Assembly (NCBI GenBank): GCA_038324115.1
Contig: JBBQHQ010000057.1
Location: forward strand, 1-14,929
DNA from: Gaiellasilicea sp038324115
Lineage (GTDB): Bacteria > Actinomycetota > Thermoleophilia > Gaiellales > Gaiellaceae
Length of the DNA: 14,929 nucleotides
Reading direction: 5' to 3'
Each line of letters opens with the position of its first letter. Position 1 is the first letter of the stretch. The translations under genes were made by a program, and so were the position numbers. Of the stretch, positions 6,692 to 14,929 are shown one piece after another. The notes below the pieces were generated by a model. It was not told the origin of the DNA. It did no database searches and saw only the letters and a program-made list of their open reading frames with translations.

Positions 6692-8350
6692 CGGCGGGGT
6701 CCTTGAGCCCGAACCAGAAGAAGCCGCGCGGGCCGAGCGTGAGCAGGTACGGCAGGTCGCCGATCGGCGGGAACGCGGTGTTGCCGAAGAGCTCGACGGG
6801 GACGCGGCCGGCGAAGGCCGAGAGGTCGAGCTCGACCGCCTGGGCGCTGCGGGCGAGGTTGTGGACGCAGAGGACGATGTCCTCGGAGAACGACCGGATC
6901 AGCGCGAAGATCTTCGGGTTCTCCGGCCGGAGCACGTGCACCTCGCCGAGCCCGAAGACCGGATGCTGCTTGCGCAGCTCGATGAAACGGCGCAGCCAGC
7001 GCAGGAGCGAGGTCGGCGTCCGCAGCTGCGCCTCGACGTTGACGGCCTGGAAGCCGTAGACGGGGTCCATCAGCGGCGGCAGGTACTGCTGGGCGAAGTC
7101 GGCGCGGGAGAAGCCGCCGTTCCGGTCGCCCGTCCACTGCATCGGCGTGCGGACGCCGTCCCGGTCGCCGAGGTAGACGTTGTCCCCCATCGCGATCTCG
7201 TCCCCGTAGTAGAGGACGGGCGAGCCGGGGAGCGAGAAGAGCATCGCGTGCATCAGCTCGATCTCGTCGCGGCCGTTGTCGAGGAGCGGCGCGAGCCGGC
7301 GCCGGATCCCCACGTTCAGCTTCATCCGGGGGTCCTTCGCGTACTCGGAGTACATGTAGTCGCGCTCCTCGTCCGTCACCATCTCGAGCGTCAGCTCGTC
7401 GTGGTTGCGCAGGAACAGGCCCCACTGGGCGTTCCGGGGGATCGCTGGTGTCCGGTCGAGGATCTCGATCATGGGCAGCGCCTCCTCGCGGCGGACGGCC
7501 ATGAACATCCGCGGCATCACGGGGAAGTGGAACGCCATGTGGCACTCGTCCCCCTCTCCCTCCCCGAAGTAGGCGACGACGTCCTCCGGCCACTGGTTGG
7601 CTTCTGCGAGGAGGACCCTGTCAGCGTACCGGGCATCAACCTCGGTCCGGACGCGCTTCAGGTACTCGTGCGTCCGGGGCAGGTTCTCGCAGTTGGTGCC
7701 TTCCTCCTCGAAGAGATACGGGACCGCGTCGAGCCTGAACCCGTCCAGCCCGAGGTCGAGCCAGAAGCGGAGCACCTCGAGCATCGCCTCCTGCACCTGC
7801 GGGTTCTCGTAGTTGAGATCCGGCTGGTGGCTGAAGAAGCGGTGCCAGTAGTACTGCCCGCGGACGGGGTCGAGCGTCCAGTTCGAGACCTCGGTGTCCA
7901 CGAAGATGATCCGCGCGTCCTGGTAGCGGTCGTCCGTGTCCGACCAGACGTACCAGTCGCCCTTCGGCCCGTCCGGCTCGGAGCGCGACTCCTGGAACCA
8001 CGGGTGATCCGAGGAGGTGTGGTTCATCACGAGGTCGACGATCACACGCATCCCCCGCTCGTGGGCGGCTTCGATCAGCGCCCGGAAGTCCTCGACGGTG
8101 CCGTACTCGGGGTTGACCCCGTAGAAATCGGCGATGTCGTAGCCGCCGTCGCGGAGCGGCGAGGGATAGAAGGGGAGGAGCCAGATGCAGTCGATCCCGA
8201 GCCACTGGAGATAGTCGAGCTTCTGCTGGAGGCCGCGGAAGTCGCCGGAGCCGTCGTCGTCGCCGTCGAAGAACGCGCGGGTGTGGATCTCGTAGAAGAC
8301 CGCTGTCTTGAACCAGAGCGGGTTGGACTCGAACCACTGCCCCGGCTCGC

Positions 8351-8354
<4 letters not shown>
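6681..8354 (-). CDS. treS: Trehalose synthase TreS (maltose alpha-D-glucosyltransferase)
   Basis: TreS interconverts trehalose and maltose; in the GlgE pathway it supplies maltose to Mak. The 557-residue GH13 protein begins WFKTAVFYEIHTRAFFD (14-30), then GGYDIADFYGVNPEYGT at 70-86 and region I DLVMNHTSSDHPWF at 107-120. The catalytic residues are Asp209 (DGFRLDAVPYL), Glu251 (LLAEANQWPED) and Asp319 (FLRNHDELTLEM). The LLAEANQWPEDVVAYFG segment and the long insertion around 320-360 (MVTDEERDYMY...RRRLAPLLDN) distinguish TreS from alpha-glucosidases of similar layout. The start is GTG at 8354, overlapping the glgE TGA (GTGA); no strong ribosome binding site is visible, consistent with translational coupling. 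mak overlaps its 3' end by 11 nt. The protein is slightly shorter than mycobacterial TreS (about 590 residues), mainly because of a shorter N-terminus. Confidence 0.95.
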
Positions 8355-10162
<1,808 letters not shown>

Positions 10163-10205
10163 CCTTCCGAAACTCCCAGCGATGGCTTAACGGTAAACAG
10201 GGACT
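10163..10205. promoter_or_regulatory. 43 bp divergent intergenic region between glgE and malQ
   Basis: Both start codons face away from this short gap, so the promoters must overlap each other or lie partly in the opposite gene. It holds a ribosome binding site for each gene (GGGAG or GGAAGG for glgE, AGGGA for malQ). In its centre is a relatively A/T-rich core, TTAACGGTAA (10187-10196). This core is symmetric at eight of ten positions around a central CpG, the general shape of a LacI-family operator. Assigning it to such a regulator is only a suggestion; no clear -35/-10 pair was recognised. Confidence 0.4.
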
Positions 10206-11360
10206 ATGGAGCTTCACCGATCCAGCGGCATCGTGCTGCACCCGACCTCGCTGCCCGGCGGCCGGCTGGGCCCGGAGGCGTACGCCTTCGTGGACTGGCT
10301 GGAGGCCGCGGGGCAGCGCTGGTGGCAGGTTCTGCCCCTCGGGCCCCCGGACGGCGTCGGCTCGCCGTACGCCTCCTCATCGGCGTTCGCCGCCTGGGTG
10401 GGCCTCCTCGCCGAGCCCGACGCGCAGGTCGCCGCCGATGAGCTCGACGGCTTCCGGGAGCGGAACGCCTACTGGGCGCCGGACTGGGAGGCGGCCGGCA
10501 ACGACCTCGCCGACCAGGTCCGCTTCGAGCGCGAGTGGGGCGCCCTTCGCACCTACGCGGCTGAGCGGGGTGTCCGGCTGGTCGGCGACGTGCCCATCTA
10601 CCCGGCCTGGGACAGCGTCGACCACCGCACTCACCCGGAGCTCTTCCTCGGAGGACTCGTCGCGGGCGCGCCGCCCGACCCGCTCGGGCCAGAGGGGCAG
10701 CACTGGGGCAACCCGCTCTTCGACTGGGGCGCGCTCGAGCGGGAGGGCCACCGCTGGTGGATCGAGCGGCTGCGCCGCCTCTTCCAGCTCGTCGACCTGA
10801 CGCGGATCGACCACTTCCGCGGCTTCGCAGCCTTCTGGGCGATCCCGGCCGGGACGACCGACGCCCGCGAGGGGCGTTGGCTCCCGGGGCCGGGGGACGC
10901 GATGTTCCGGGCGGCGGAGCGCGAGCTGGGGCCACTTCCGGTGATCGCGGAGGACCTCGGCGTGATCACGCGCGACGTGGAGCAGCTCCGGGACGAGCTC
11001 GAGTTCCCCGGGATGGTCGTGCTCCTCTGGGCTTTCGACGGCCCCGCGGACAACCCGCACCGGCTGGAGAACCACCGCTCACACCAGGTCGTCTACAGCT
11101 CGACGCACGACACGGAGACGCTGCTCGGCCACTTCCCCGAGCAGGACCCGTGGGACCTGATCGAGCTCACGCTCTCCTCCCGCGCGGCGCTCTCGATGCT
11201 CCCGGCCCAGGACGTGCTCGGGCTCGGGAACGAGGCGCGGATGAACCGGCCCGGCGAGGCGCTCGGCAACTGGGCCTGGCGGCTCCGCCCCGGGCAGCTC
11301 ACCCGCGAGCTCGCGGCCGGACTGCGGGCCGCGACCGAGAGCTCGGGCCGCCTCGGCTGA
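10206..11360 (+). CDS. malQ: 4-alpha-glucanotransferase MalQ (amylomaltase), unusually short
   Basis: MalQ (GH77) transfers alpha-1,4-glucan segments between maltooligosaccharides and can supply or consume acceptors for GlgE. The protein has 384 residues against about 500 for a Thermus-type amylomaltase. Family landmarks are all present: SSGIVLHPTSLPGG at 6-19, WWQVLPLGPPDGVGSPYASSSAF at 39-61, GDVPIYPAWDS at 127-137, APPDPLGPEGQHWGNPLFDW at 155-174, RIDHFRGFAAFW at 200-211 with nucleophile Asp202, VIAEDLGVI at 246-254 with acid/base Glu249, STHDTETLLG at 299-308 with Asp302, and LPAQDVLGLGNEARMNRPG at 332-350. Compared with the Thermus aquaticus enzyme (Asp293, Glu340, Asp395) about 91 residues are missing before the nucleophile, in stretches between 61 and 111 and around 140-155, and about 23 after Asp302. 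No frameshift is needed to read it. The ATG at 10206 has AGGGA two bases upstream. Confidence 0.92.
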   Translation: MELHRSSGIVLHPTSLPGGRLGPEAYAFVDWLEAAGQRWWQVLPLGPPDGVGSPYASSSAFAAWVGLLAEPDAQVAADELDGFRERNAYWAPDWEAAGNDLADQVRFEREWGALRTYAAERGVRLVGDVPIYPAWDSVDHRTHPELFLGGLVAGAPPDPLGPEGQHWGNPLFDWGALEREGHRWWIERLRRLFQLVDLTRIDHFRGFAAFWAIPAGTTDAREGRWLPGPGDAMFRAAERELGPLPVIAEDLGVITRDVEQLRDELEFPGMVVLLWAFDGPADNPHRLENHRSHQVVYSSTHDTETLLGHFPEQDPWDLIELTLSSRAALSMLPAQDVLGLGNEARMNRPGEALGNWAWRLRPGQLTRELAAGLRAATESSGRLG

Positions 11361-11392
11361 TTCGATTCCGGCCTGCCGGGTAGGCGAGCTTC

Positions 11393-12445
11393 ATGTCCCG
11401 TTTCCGTCCACTCGTCCTGCTCGCGGCCGTCCTGGCCCTCGCCGGCTGCAGCATCGGCGGCAACGACGAGCTGAAGACGCAAACGACCACGACGACGTCC
11501 ACCACTGCGACAAACACGGGTGAGGCGACCACAGGGCCCGACCAGGCGACGGACCTCTCGATCCCCGACCTCGTCGACGAGGTCCAGCCGTCGATCGTCT
11601 CGATCGTCGTCAGCGGCGGCGAGGGCAGCGGCGTGATCATCGCCGGCGACACGATCGTCACCAACGACCACGTCGCCGGCGACTTCAAGACCGTCCAGGT
11701 CGTCCTCGCGGACGGCAAGCGCCTGGAGGGGACGGTCGGCGCGACCGACCCGCTCACCGACCTCGCGATCGTGACCGTCGACCGCACCGACCTGCCCGCG
11801 GCGACGCTCGCGACCGGGCTGCCGCGCGTGGGCGAGCCCGTCGTCGCAATGGGGAACCCCCTCGGCTTCGAGTCCTCGGTGACCGCGGGCATCGTCTCCG
11901 GCCTCCACCGCGAGATCCCCTCTGCCGGACGAACGCCGGCCCTGATCGACCTGATCCAGACCGATGCGGCGATCTCGCCCGGCAACTCGGGCGGCGCGCT
12001 CGTCAACCTGCGCGGCGAGGTGGTCGGGATCGCGGTCGCCTACATCCCGCCTGCCGCGAGCGCTGTCTCGATCGGGTTCGCGATCCCGGCGCCGACCGTC
12101 GCGGCCGCGGTCGAGGAGCTGCGCACGACCGGCAAGGTGACCCACTCGTTCCTCGGCGTCGGCCCGGCCGACCTGACCCCGCAGGTCGCGAGCCGCTTCG
12201 GGATCGACCTCGAGTCCGGTGTGCTGGTGCAGTCGGTCACGCCCCGTTCGGGCGCCGCGCGGGCAGGCCTCGAGCCGGGAGACGTGATCGTCCAGCTCGA
12301 CGGGACCGAGATCCGGATCGTCGAGGATCTGCTCTCGGAGCTGCGGAAGAAGGATCCCGGCACGACGATCGACCTGACGATCGTACGTGACGGCGAGCGG
12401 ATGCAGGTCGAGGCGACGCTCGGCGACCGCAACCAGACGAGCTAG
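11393..12445 (+). CDS. HtrA/DegP-like serine protease with PDZ domain, predicted lipoprotein
   Basis: A 350-residue cell-envelope protease or chaperone of the trypsin-like S1C family, expected to degrade or bind misfolded exported proteins. Residues 1-18 form a lipoprotein signal peptide ending in the lipobox LALAGC, giving lipidated Cys19. A Thr-rich linker (about 28-47) should tether the catalytic domain outside the membrane. The triad is visible: His93 (VTNDHVAGD, where most relatives have TNNHV), Asp123 (DPLTDLAIV) and Ser199 (ISPGNSGGALVN). A single PDZ domain follows (about 250-345), with FLGVGPADLT at 253-262 and SGAARAGLEPGDVIVQLDG at 286-304. The ATG at 11393 is the natural start for the signal peptide, with a weak GGCGAG upstream. 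It lies 32 nt after malQ and may be co-transcribed, but its job has no obvious link to glucan metabolism. Its TAG shares the CTAG with the stop of the convergent small gene. Confidence 0.9.
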   Translation: MSRFRPLVLLAAVLALAGCSIGGNDELKTQTTTTTSTTATNTGEATTGPDQATDLSIPDLVDEVQPSIVSIVVSGGEGSGVIIAGDTIVTNDHVAGDFKTVQVVLADGKRLEGTVGATDPLTDLAIVTVDRTDLPAATLATGLPRVGEPVVAMGNPLGFESSVTAGIVSGLHREIPSAGRTPALIDLIQTDAAISPGNSGGALVNLRGEVVGIAVAYIPPAASAVSIGFAIPAPTVAAAVEELRTTGKVTHSFLGVGPADLTPQVASRFGIDLESGVLVQSVTPRSGAARAGLEPGDVIVQLDGTEIRIVEDLLSELRKKDPGTTIDLTIVRDGERMQVEATLGDRNQTS

Positions 12446-12759
12446 CCGCCGTCCGTCCCCTCCGGGACGAGCCGCAGCCCGCTCGCGACCGCCCGCCTGC
12501 CCCCGGCCGTGTAGGCGATGTCGACCGTGTCGTTCTGCCGATAGGTCCCGGCCGCGCCCACGAGCATCGACGCCCAACGCCAGAACCCAAGCCGTCCCTC
12601 GTTCCGGAGCTCGCGCCCGAACACGAGCTGTCGACCCCGCACCGTGTAGTCCCGTCCCTCGACCTGCGCGATCCCGTTCACGTAGACCTCGAACGGTCGC
12701 TCCACCCCCGTGGGCAGCTCGACGGTCGTTCGACTCGGCACCGACTCGGCCACGTTCAT
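12442..12759 (-). CDS. Small conserved-looking protein of unknown function (105 aa)
   Basis: The function is not recognised. The 105-residue protein is rich in beta-type sequence: FEVYVNGIAQVEGRDYTVRG at 23-42, QLVFGRELRNEGRLGFWRW at 44-62, and a C-terminal YRQNDTVDIAYTAGGRRAVASGLRLVP at 73-99. The VYVNG..Q..G.DYTV.G..LVF pattern resembles a beta-hairpin seen in some phage tail and adhesin proteins, but this is recalled similarity, not a search result. There is no signal peptide or convincing membrane helix; GFWRWASMLVGAAG at 58-71 is the most hydrophobic part. An open frame continues upstream opposite coxB to 13815, but its composition there is that of a shadow. The ATG at 12759 is chosen because protein-like sequence begins there and GCAGG lies six bases upstream. 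It is convergent with the protease gene (stops share CTAG) and head-to-head with coxB, with 3 bp between the start codons. Confidence 0.7.
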   Translation of the reverse strand: MNVAESVPSRTTVELPTGVERPFEVYVNGIAQVEGRDYTVRGRQLVFGRELRNEGRLGFWRWASMLVGAAGTYRQNDTVDIAYTAGGRRAVASGLRLVPEGTDGG

Positions 12760-12762
12760 AGA

Positions 12763-13749
12763 ATGCCTGCGGCCGTGCGTCGACCTCTCGCCTCCGCGTT
12801 CGTCGTCTTCTGGGCGCTCCTGCTCGCCGGTGCCGCGTACGCGGGGAACGGCGGGATCGCCCCGGTCGACGGCGCCTCCCCGAACGCCGAGCGGATCACC
12901 GACGCCTACTGGTGGATCGCGATCTTCACCGGCTTCATCTTCGTCATCGTCCAGGGCACGCTCGTCTGGTTCATCTGGCGCTACCGGCGCCGCGGCCGCC
13001 CGGACGATGAGCTCGGCCCGCAGGTGCACGGCAACGTGCGGCTCGAGCTTGGCTGGACGGTCGCGCCGGTGCTGATCCTCGTCGCGATCGGCGCCTTCGT
13101 CTTCTACAAGCTCCCGGGGATCACCGACATCCCGTCGGCCGCTGCGGGAGATCGCACAGAGGTGGTCGCGAAGGGCTACCGCTACTACTGGCAGTACGAG
13201 TACCCGAACGGGGTGATCGCGATCGACACCCTCCGCGCGCCGGCCGGCCGGAACGTGAAGGTCGACGTGACCGCGCCCGACTACGACGTGATCCACTCGT
13301 GGTGGATCCCCGCCCTCGGGGGCAAGTTCGACGCGATCCCCGGAACGGTGAACCACACCTGGTTCCGGGCCGACGAGGGTGTCTACCGCGGCCAGTGCGC
13401 CGAGTTCTGCGGGATCCAGCACGCCGCGATGCTGACCGAGGCGCACGTGATGGCGGCGGACGAGTTCGACAGCTGGCTCGCCTCCGAGGCGGACGCGCAG
13501 GCGGCCGGCACCTCCGATCTCGGCAAGGACACCTTCGAGGGCTCGTGCGGCAAGTGCCACGGGCTCGCGGGCGGCGGCGACATCGGCCCCGCGCTCGCCG
13601 GCAACTCGCTCGTCGCCGACCCCGCCGCGGTCGAGCAGGTCGTCCGCAACGGACGGGGCCAGATGCCGCCGATCGGCAAGGACTGGAGCGACCGGCAGAT
13701 GAAGGCACTGACGGACTACCTGGGGAAGGAGATCGCGAATGGCGGTTAG
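12763..13749 (+). CDS. coxB: Cytochrome c oxidase subunit II with fused C-terminal cytochrome c domain (caa3 type)
   Basis: Subunit II (also called CtaC) takes electrons from cytochrome c and passes them through CuA to subunit I. The 328-residue protein has a signal peptide-like segment (about 8-27, ending GAAYA), two transmembrane helices (about 50-72 and 98-115), and an extracytoplasmic cupredoxin domain. CuA ligands are His178 (IHSWWIP), Cys212, Glu214, Cys216, His220 and Met223 in GQCAEFCGIQHAAM. The aromatic electron-entry patch YRYYWQYEYPNG is at 139-150. A haem c domain is fused at the C-terminus: CGKCH at 262-266, with Met301 in GQMPP as the likely sixth ligand. This makes it a caa3-type subunit. 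The ATG at 12763 lies only 3 bp from the divergent small gene's ATG and has no visible ribosome binding site, so it may be leaderless; GTG at 12775 is an alternative. coxA starts 11 nt before its stop. Confidence 0.95.
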   Translation: MPAAVRRPLASAFVVFWALLLAGAAYAGNGGIAPVDGASPNAERITDAYWWIAIFTGFIFVIVQGTLVWFIWRYRRRGRPDDELGPQVHGNVRLELGWTVAPVLILVAIGAFVFYKLPGITDIPSAAAGDRTEVVAKGYRYYWQYEYPNGVIAIDTLRAPAGRNVKVDVTAPDYDVIHSWWIPALGGKFDAIPGTVNHTWFRADEGVYRGQCAEFCGIQHAAMLTEAHVMAADEFDSWLASEADAQAAGTSDLGKDTFEGSCGKCHGLAGGGDIGPALAGNSLVADPAAVEQVVRNGRGQMPPIGKDWSDRQMKALTDYLGKEIANGG

Positions 13750-14929
13750 GGCGGAGACGCCGGCGCCCTGGCAGCGCGGCCGCGTAGCGAGCTGGCTCGT
13801 CACCGTCGACCACAAGCGGATCGGGATCCTCTACATCCTGACGTCGCTGGTCTTCTTCCTCGCCGGCGGCGTGATGGCGCTGCTCCTCCGGACGCAGCTG
13901 ACCCAGCCGAACAACGACTTTCTCACCCGGGACGCCTACAACCAGGTGATGACGATGCACGGGACGACGATGGTCTTCCTCGTCGTCGTCCCGATTCTCG
14001 CCGGCTTCGCCAACTACCTCGTCCCGCTGATGATCGGCGCCCGCGACATGGCCTTCCCGCGCCTGAACGCGCTCTCCTACTGGCTCTTCGTCTTCGGCGG
14101 GGTCATCCTGATGCTCTCGTTCTTCGCCAACGGCGGCGCCGCCAAGTCGGGCTGGACTGCCTACCCGCCGCTCTCCGCCCAATCGATCGGGAACGGGCAG
14201 GACCTCTGGATCCTCGGCCTGCACGTCCTCTCGCTCTCCTCGCTGCTGGGCGCGATCAACTTCATCGTCACGATCCACAACATGCGGACAGCCGGGATGA
14301 GCTACACCCGAATGCCGCTCTTCATCTGGGCGGTCGAGACCTACGCGGTCCTGCTCGTGCTCGTCCTGCCGGTGCTCTCGGCGGGGCTGACCCTCCTGCT
14401 GCTCGACCGTCAGGCCGGGACCCATTTCTTCACCCCCGGCGAGGGCGGGAGCCCGGTGCTCTACCAGCACGCGTTCTGGTTCTTCGGGCACCCCGAGGTC
14501 TACATCATGATCCTGCCCGCCTTCGGGATGATCTCGGAGATCATCCCCGTCTTCGCGCGGAAGCCGATCTTCGGCTACAAGGCCGTCGCGTTCTCGACCG
14601 CCGGGATCGCCTTCTTCTCGATGCTCGTCTGGGCCCACCACATGTTCACGGTCGGTCTGCCGACGGTGCTGAACAGCTTCTTCATGATCGCCTCGATGGT
14701 GATTGCCGTCCCCACCGGGGTGAAGATCTTCAACTGGCTGGCGACGCTCTGGCGCGGGAACATCTCGTTCGCGACCCCGATGCTGTTCGCGCTCGGCTTC
14801 CTCTCCGTCTTCACGATCGGCGGCCTCACCGGGATCTTCATGGCCGCGTTCCCGATCGACTGGCAGGTGCACGACACCTACTACATCGTCGCCCACTTCC
14901 ACTACGTCCTCTTCGGCGGCTCGATGCTC
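13739..14929 (+). CDS. coxA: Cytochrome c oxidase subunit I (first 397 residues, cut by window edge)
   Basis: Subunit I (also called CtaD) is the proton-pumping core that reduces oxygen at the haem a3-CuB centre. The frame from ATG 13739 stays open to the right edge, ending on a codon boundary. Metal ligands are His74 (MTMHGTTMVF, haem a), His251 with the cross-linking Tyr255 (FGHPEVY, CuB), His300 and His301 (WAHHMFTVG, CuB), and His386 and His388 (VAHFHYVLFG, haem a3 and haem a). Proton-channel residues match the A1 subtype: Glu253 in HPEVY, Asp103 and Asn110 in ARDMAFPRLN, and Lys329 in VPTGVKIF. At least eight hydrophobic helices are visible. The ATG is preceded by AAGGAG eight bases upstream and overlaps the end of coxB by 11 nt, so the two are translated together. 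The last helices and the C-terminus lie beyond the window. Confidence 0.96.
   Translation, partial: MAVRAETPAPWQRGRVASWLVTVDHKRIGILYILTSLVFFLAGGVMALLLRTQLTQPNNDFLTRDAYNQVMTMHGTTMVFLVVVPILAGFANYLVPLMIGARDMAFPRLNALSYWLFVFGGVILMLSFFANGGAAKSGWTAYPPLSAQSIGNGQDLWILGLHVLSLSSLLGAINFIVTIHNMRTAGMSYTRMPLFIWAVETYAVLLVLVLPVLSAGLTLLLLDRQAGTHFFTPGEGGSPVLYQHAFWFFGHPEVYIMILPAFGMISEIIPVFARKPIFGYKAVAFSTAGIAFFSMLVWAHHMFTVGLPTVLNSFFMIASMVIAVPTGVKIFNWLATLWRGNISFATPMLFALGFLSVFTIGGLTGIFMAAFPIDWQVHDTYYIVAHFHYVLFGGSML

Noticed and set aside
10206..11360. Short malQ as a frameshifted pseudogene
   Set aside because: A single open frame carries every catalytic motif in order from the family's usual first residues to its usual C-terminal motifs. 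The missing parts are spread over several loops, unlike a frameshift or one deletion.
12760..13815. Upstream extension of the small minus-strand gene to a 457-residue protein
   Set aside because: The extension is antisense to coxB and the start of coxA and has shadow composition. Protein-like sequence begins only at the ATG at 12759.
13121..14902. 593-residue minus-strand open frame opposite coxB and coxA
   Set aside because: The charged, repetitive composition is that of a shadow, while the opposite strand encodes oxidase subunits with all metal ligands intact.

Overview
The window is GC-rich (roughly 70 % by eye) and almost fully coding, with frequent GTG/TTG starts, strong G/C third-position bias and 4-11 nt gene overlaps. 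Together with a GlgE-type alpha-glucan pathway and an A1-type cytochrome c oxidase whose subunit II carries a fused cytochrome c domain, this suggests a high-GC actinobacterium, perhaps a deep lineage such as Thermoleophilia. The lineage is an inference from style and gene content; no rRNA or other marker is present.

Minus-strand block, read from 10162 down to the left edge: glgE, treS, mak (pep2) and glgB follow each other with 4, 11 and 4 nt overlaps. These are the four enzymes of the GlgE pathway: trehalose to maltose (TreS), maltose to maltose-1-phosphate (Mak), extension of alpha-1,4-glucan from maltose-1-phosphate (GlgE) and branching (GlgB). After a 123 bp gap holding two near-identical 19 bp palindromes and a GC-rich hairpin comes a DrrAB-like ABC exporter (one ATPase, two permeases, joined by 4 nt overlaps). 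It is followed 47 nt later by treZ, which is cut by the left edge. TreZ releases trehalose from maltooligosyltrehalose, so the block has enzymes for running both from trehalose to glucan and from glucan back to trehalose.

Plus-strand block from 10206: malQ, an unusually short 4-alpha-glucanotransferase, diverges from glgE across only 43 bp. An HtrA-like serine protease lipoprotein follows 32 nt later.

Right end: a 105-residue protein of unknown function lies on the minus strand (12442-12759), stop-to-stop with the protease (the stops share CTAG) and start-to-start with coxB (3 bp between start codons). coxB (subunit II, CuA plus haem c) overlaps coxA (subunit I) by 11 nt; coxA runs off the right edge in frame.

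No tRNA, rRNA, CRISPR array, insertion sequence or phage gene was seen. The only non-coding stretches are 669-715, 3273-3395, 10163-10205, 11361-11392 and 12760-12762, none longer than 123 bp. The points most worth a second look are the paired palindromes upstream of the ABC exporter, that exporter's place between alpha-glucan and trehalose genes, the compact MalQ, and the small unknown gene head-to-head with coxB.
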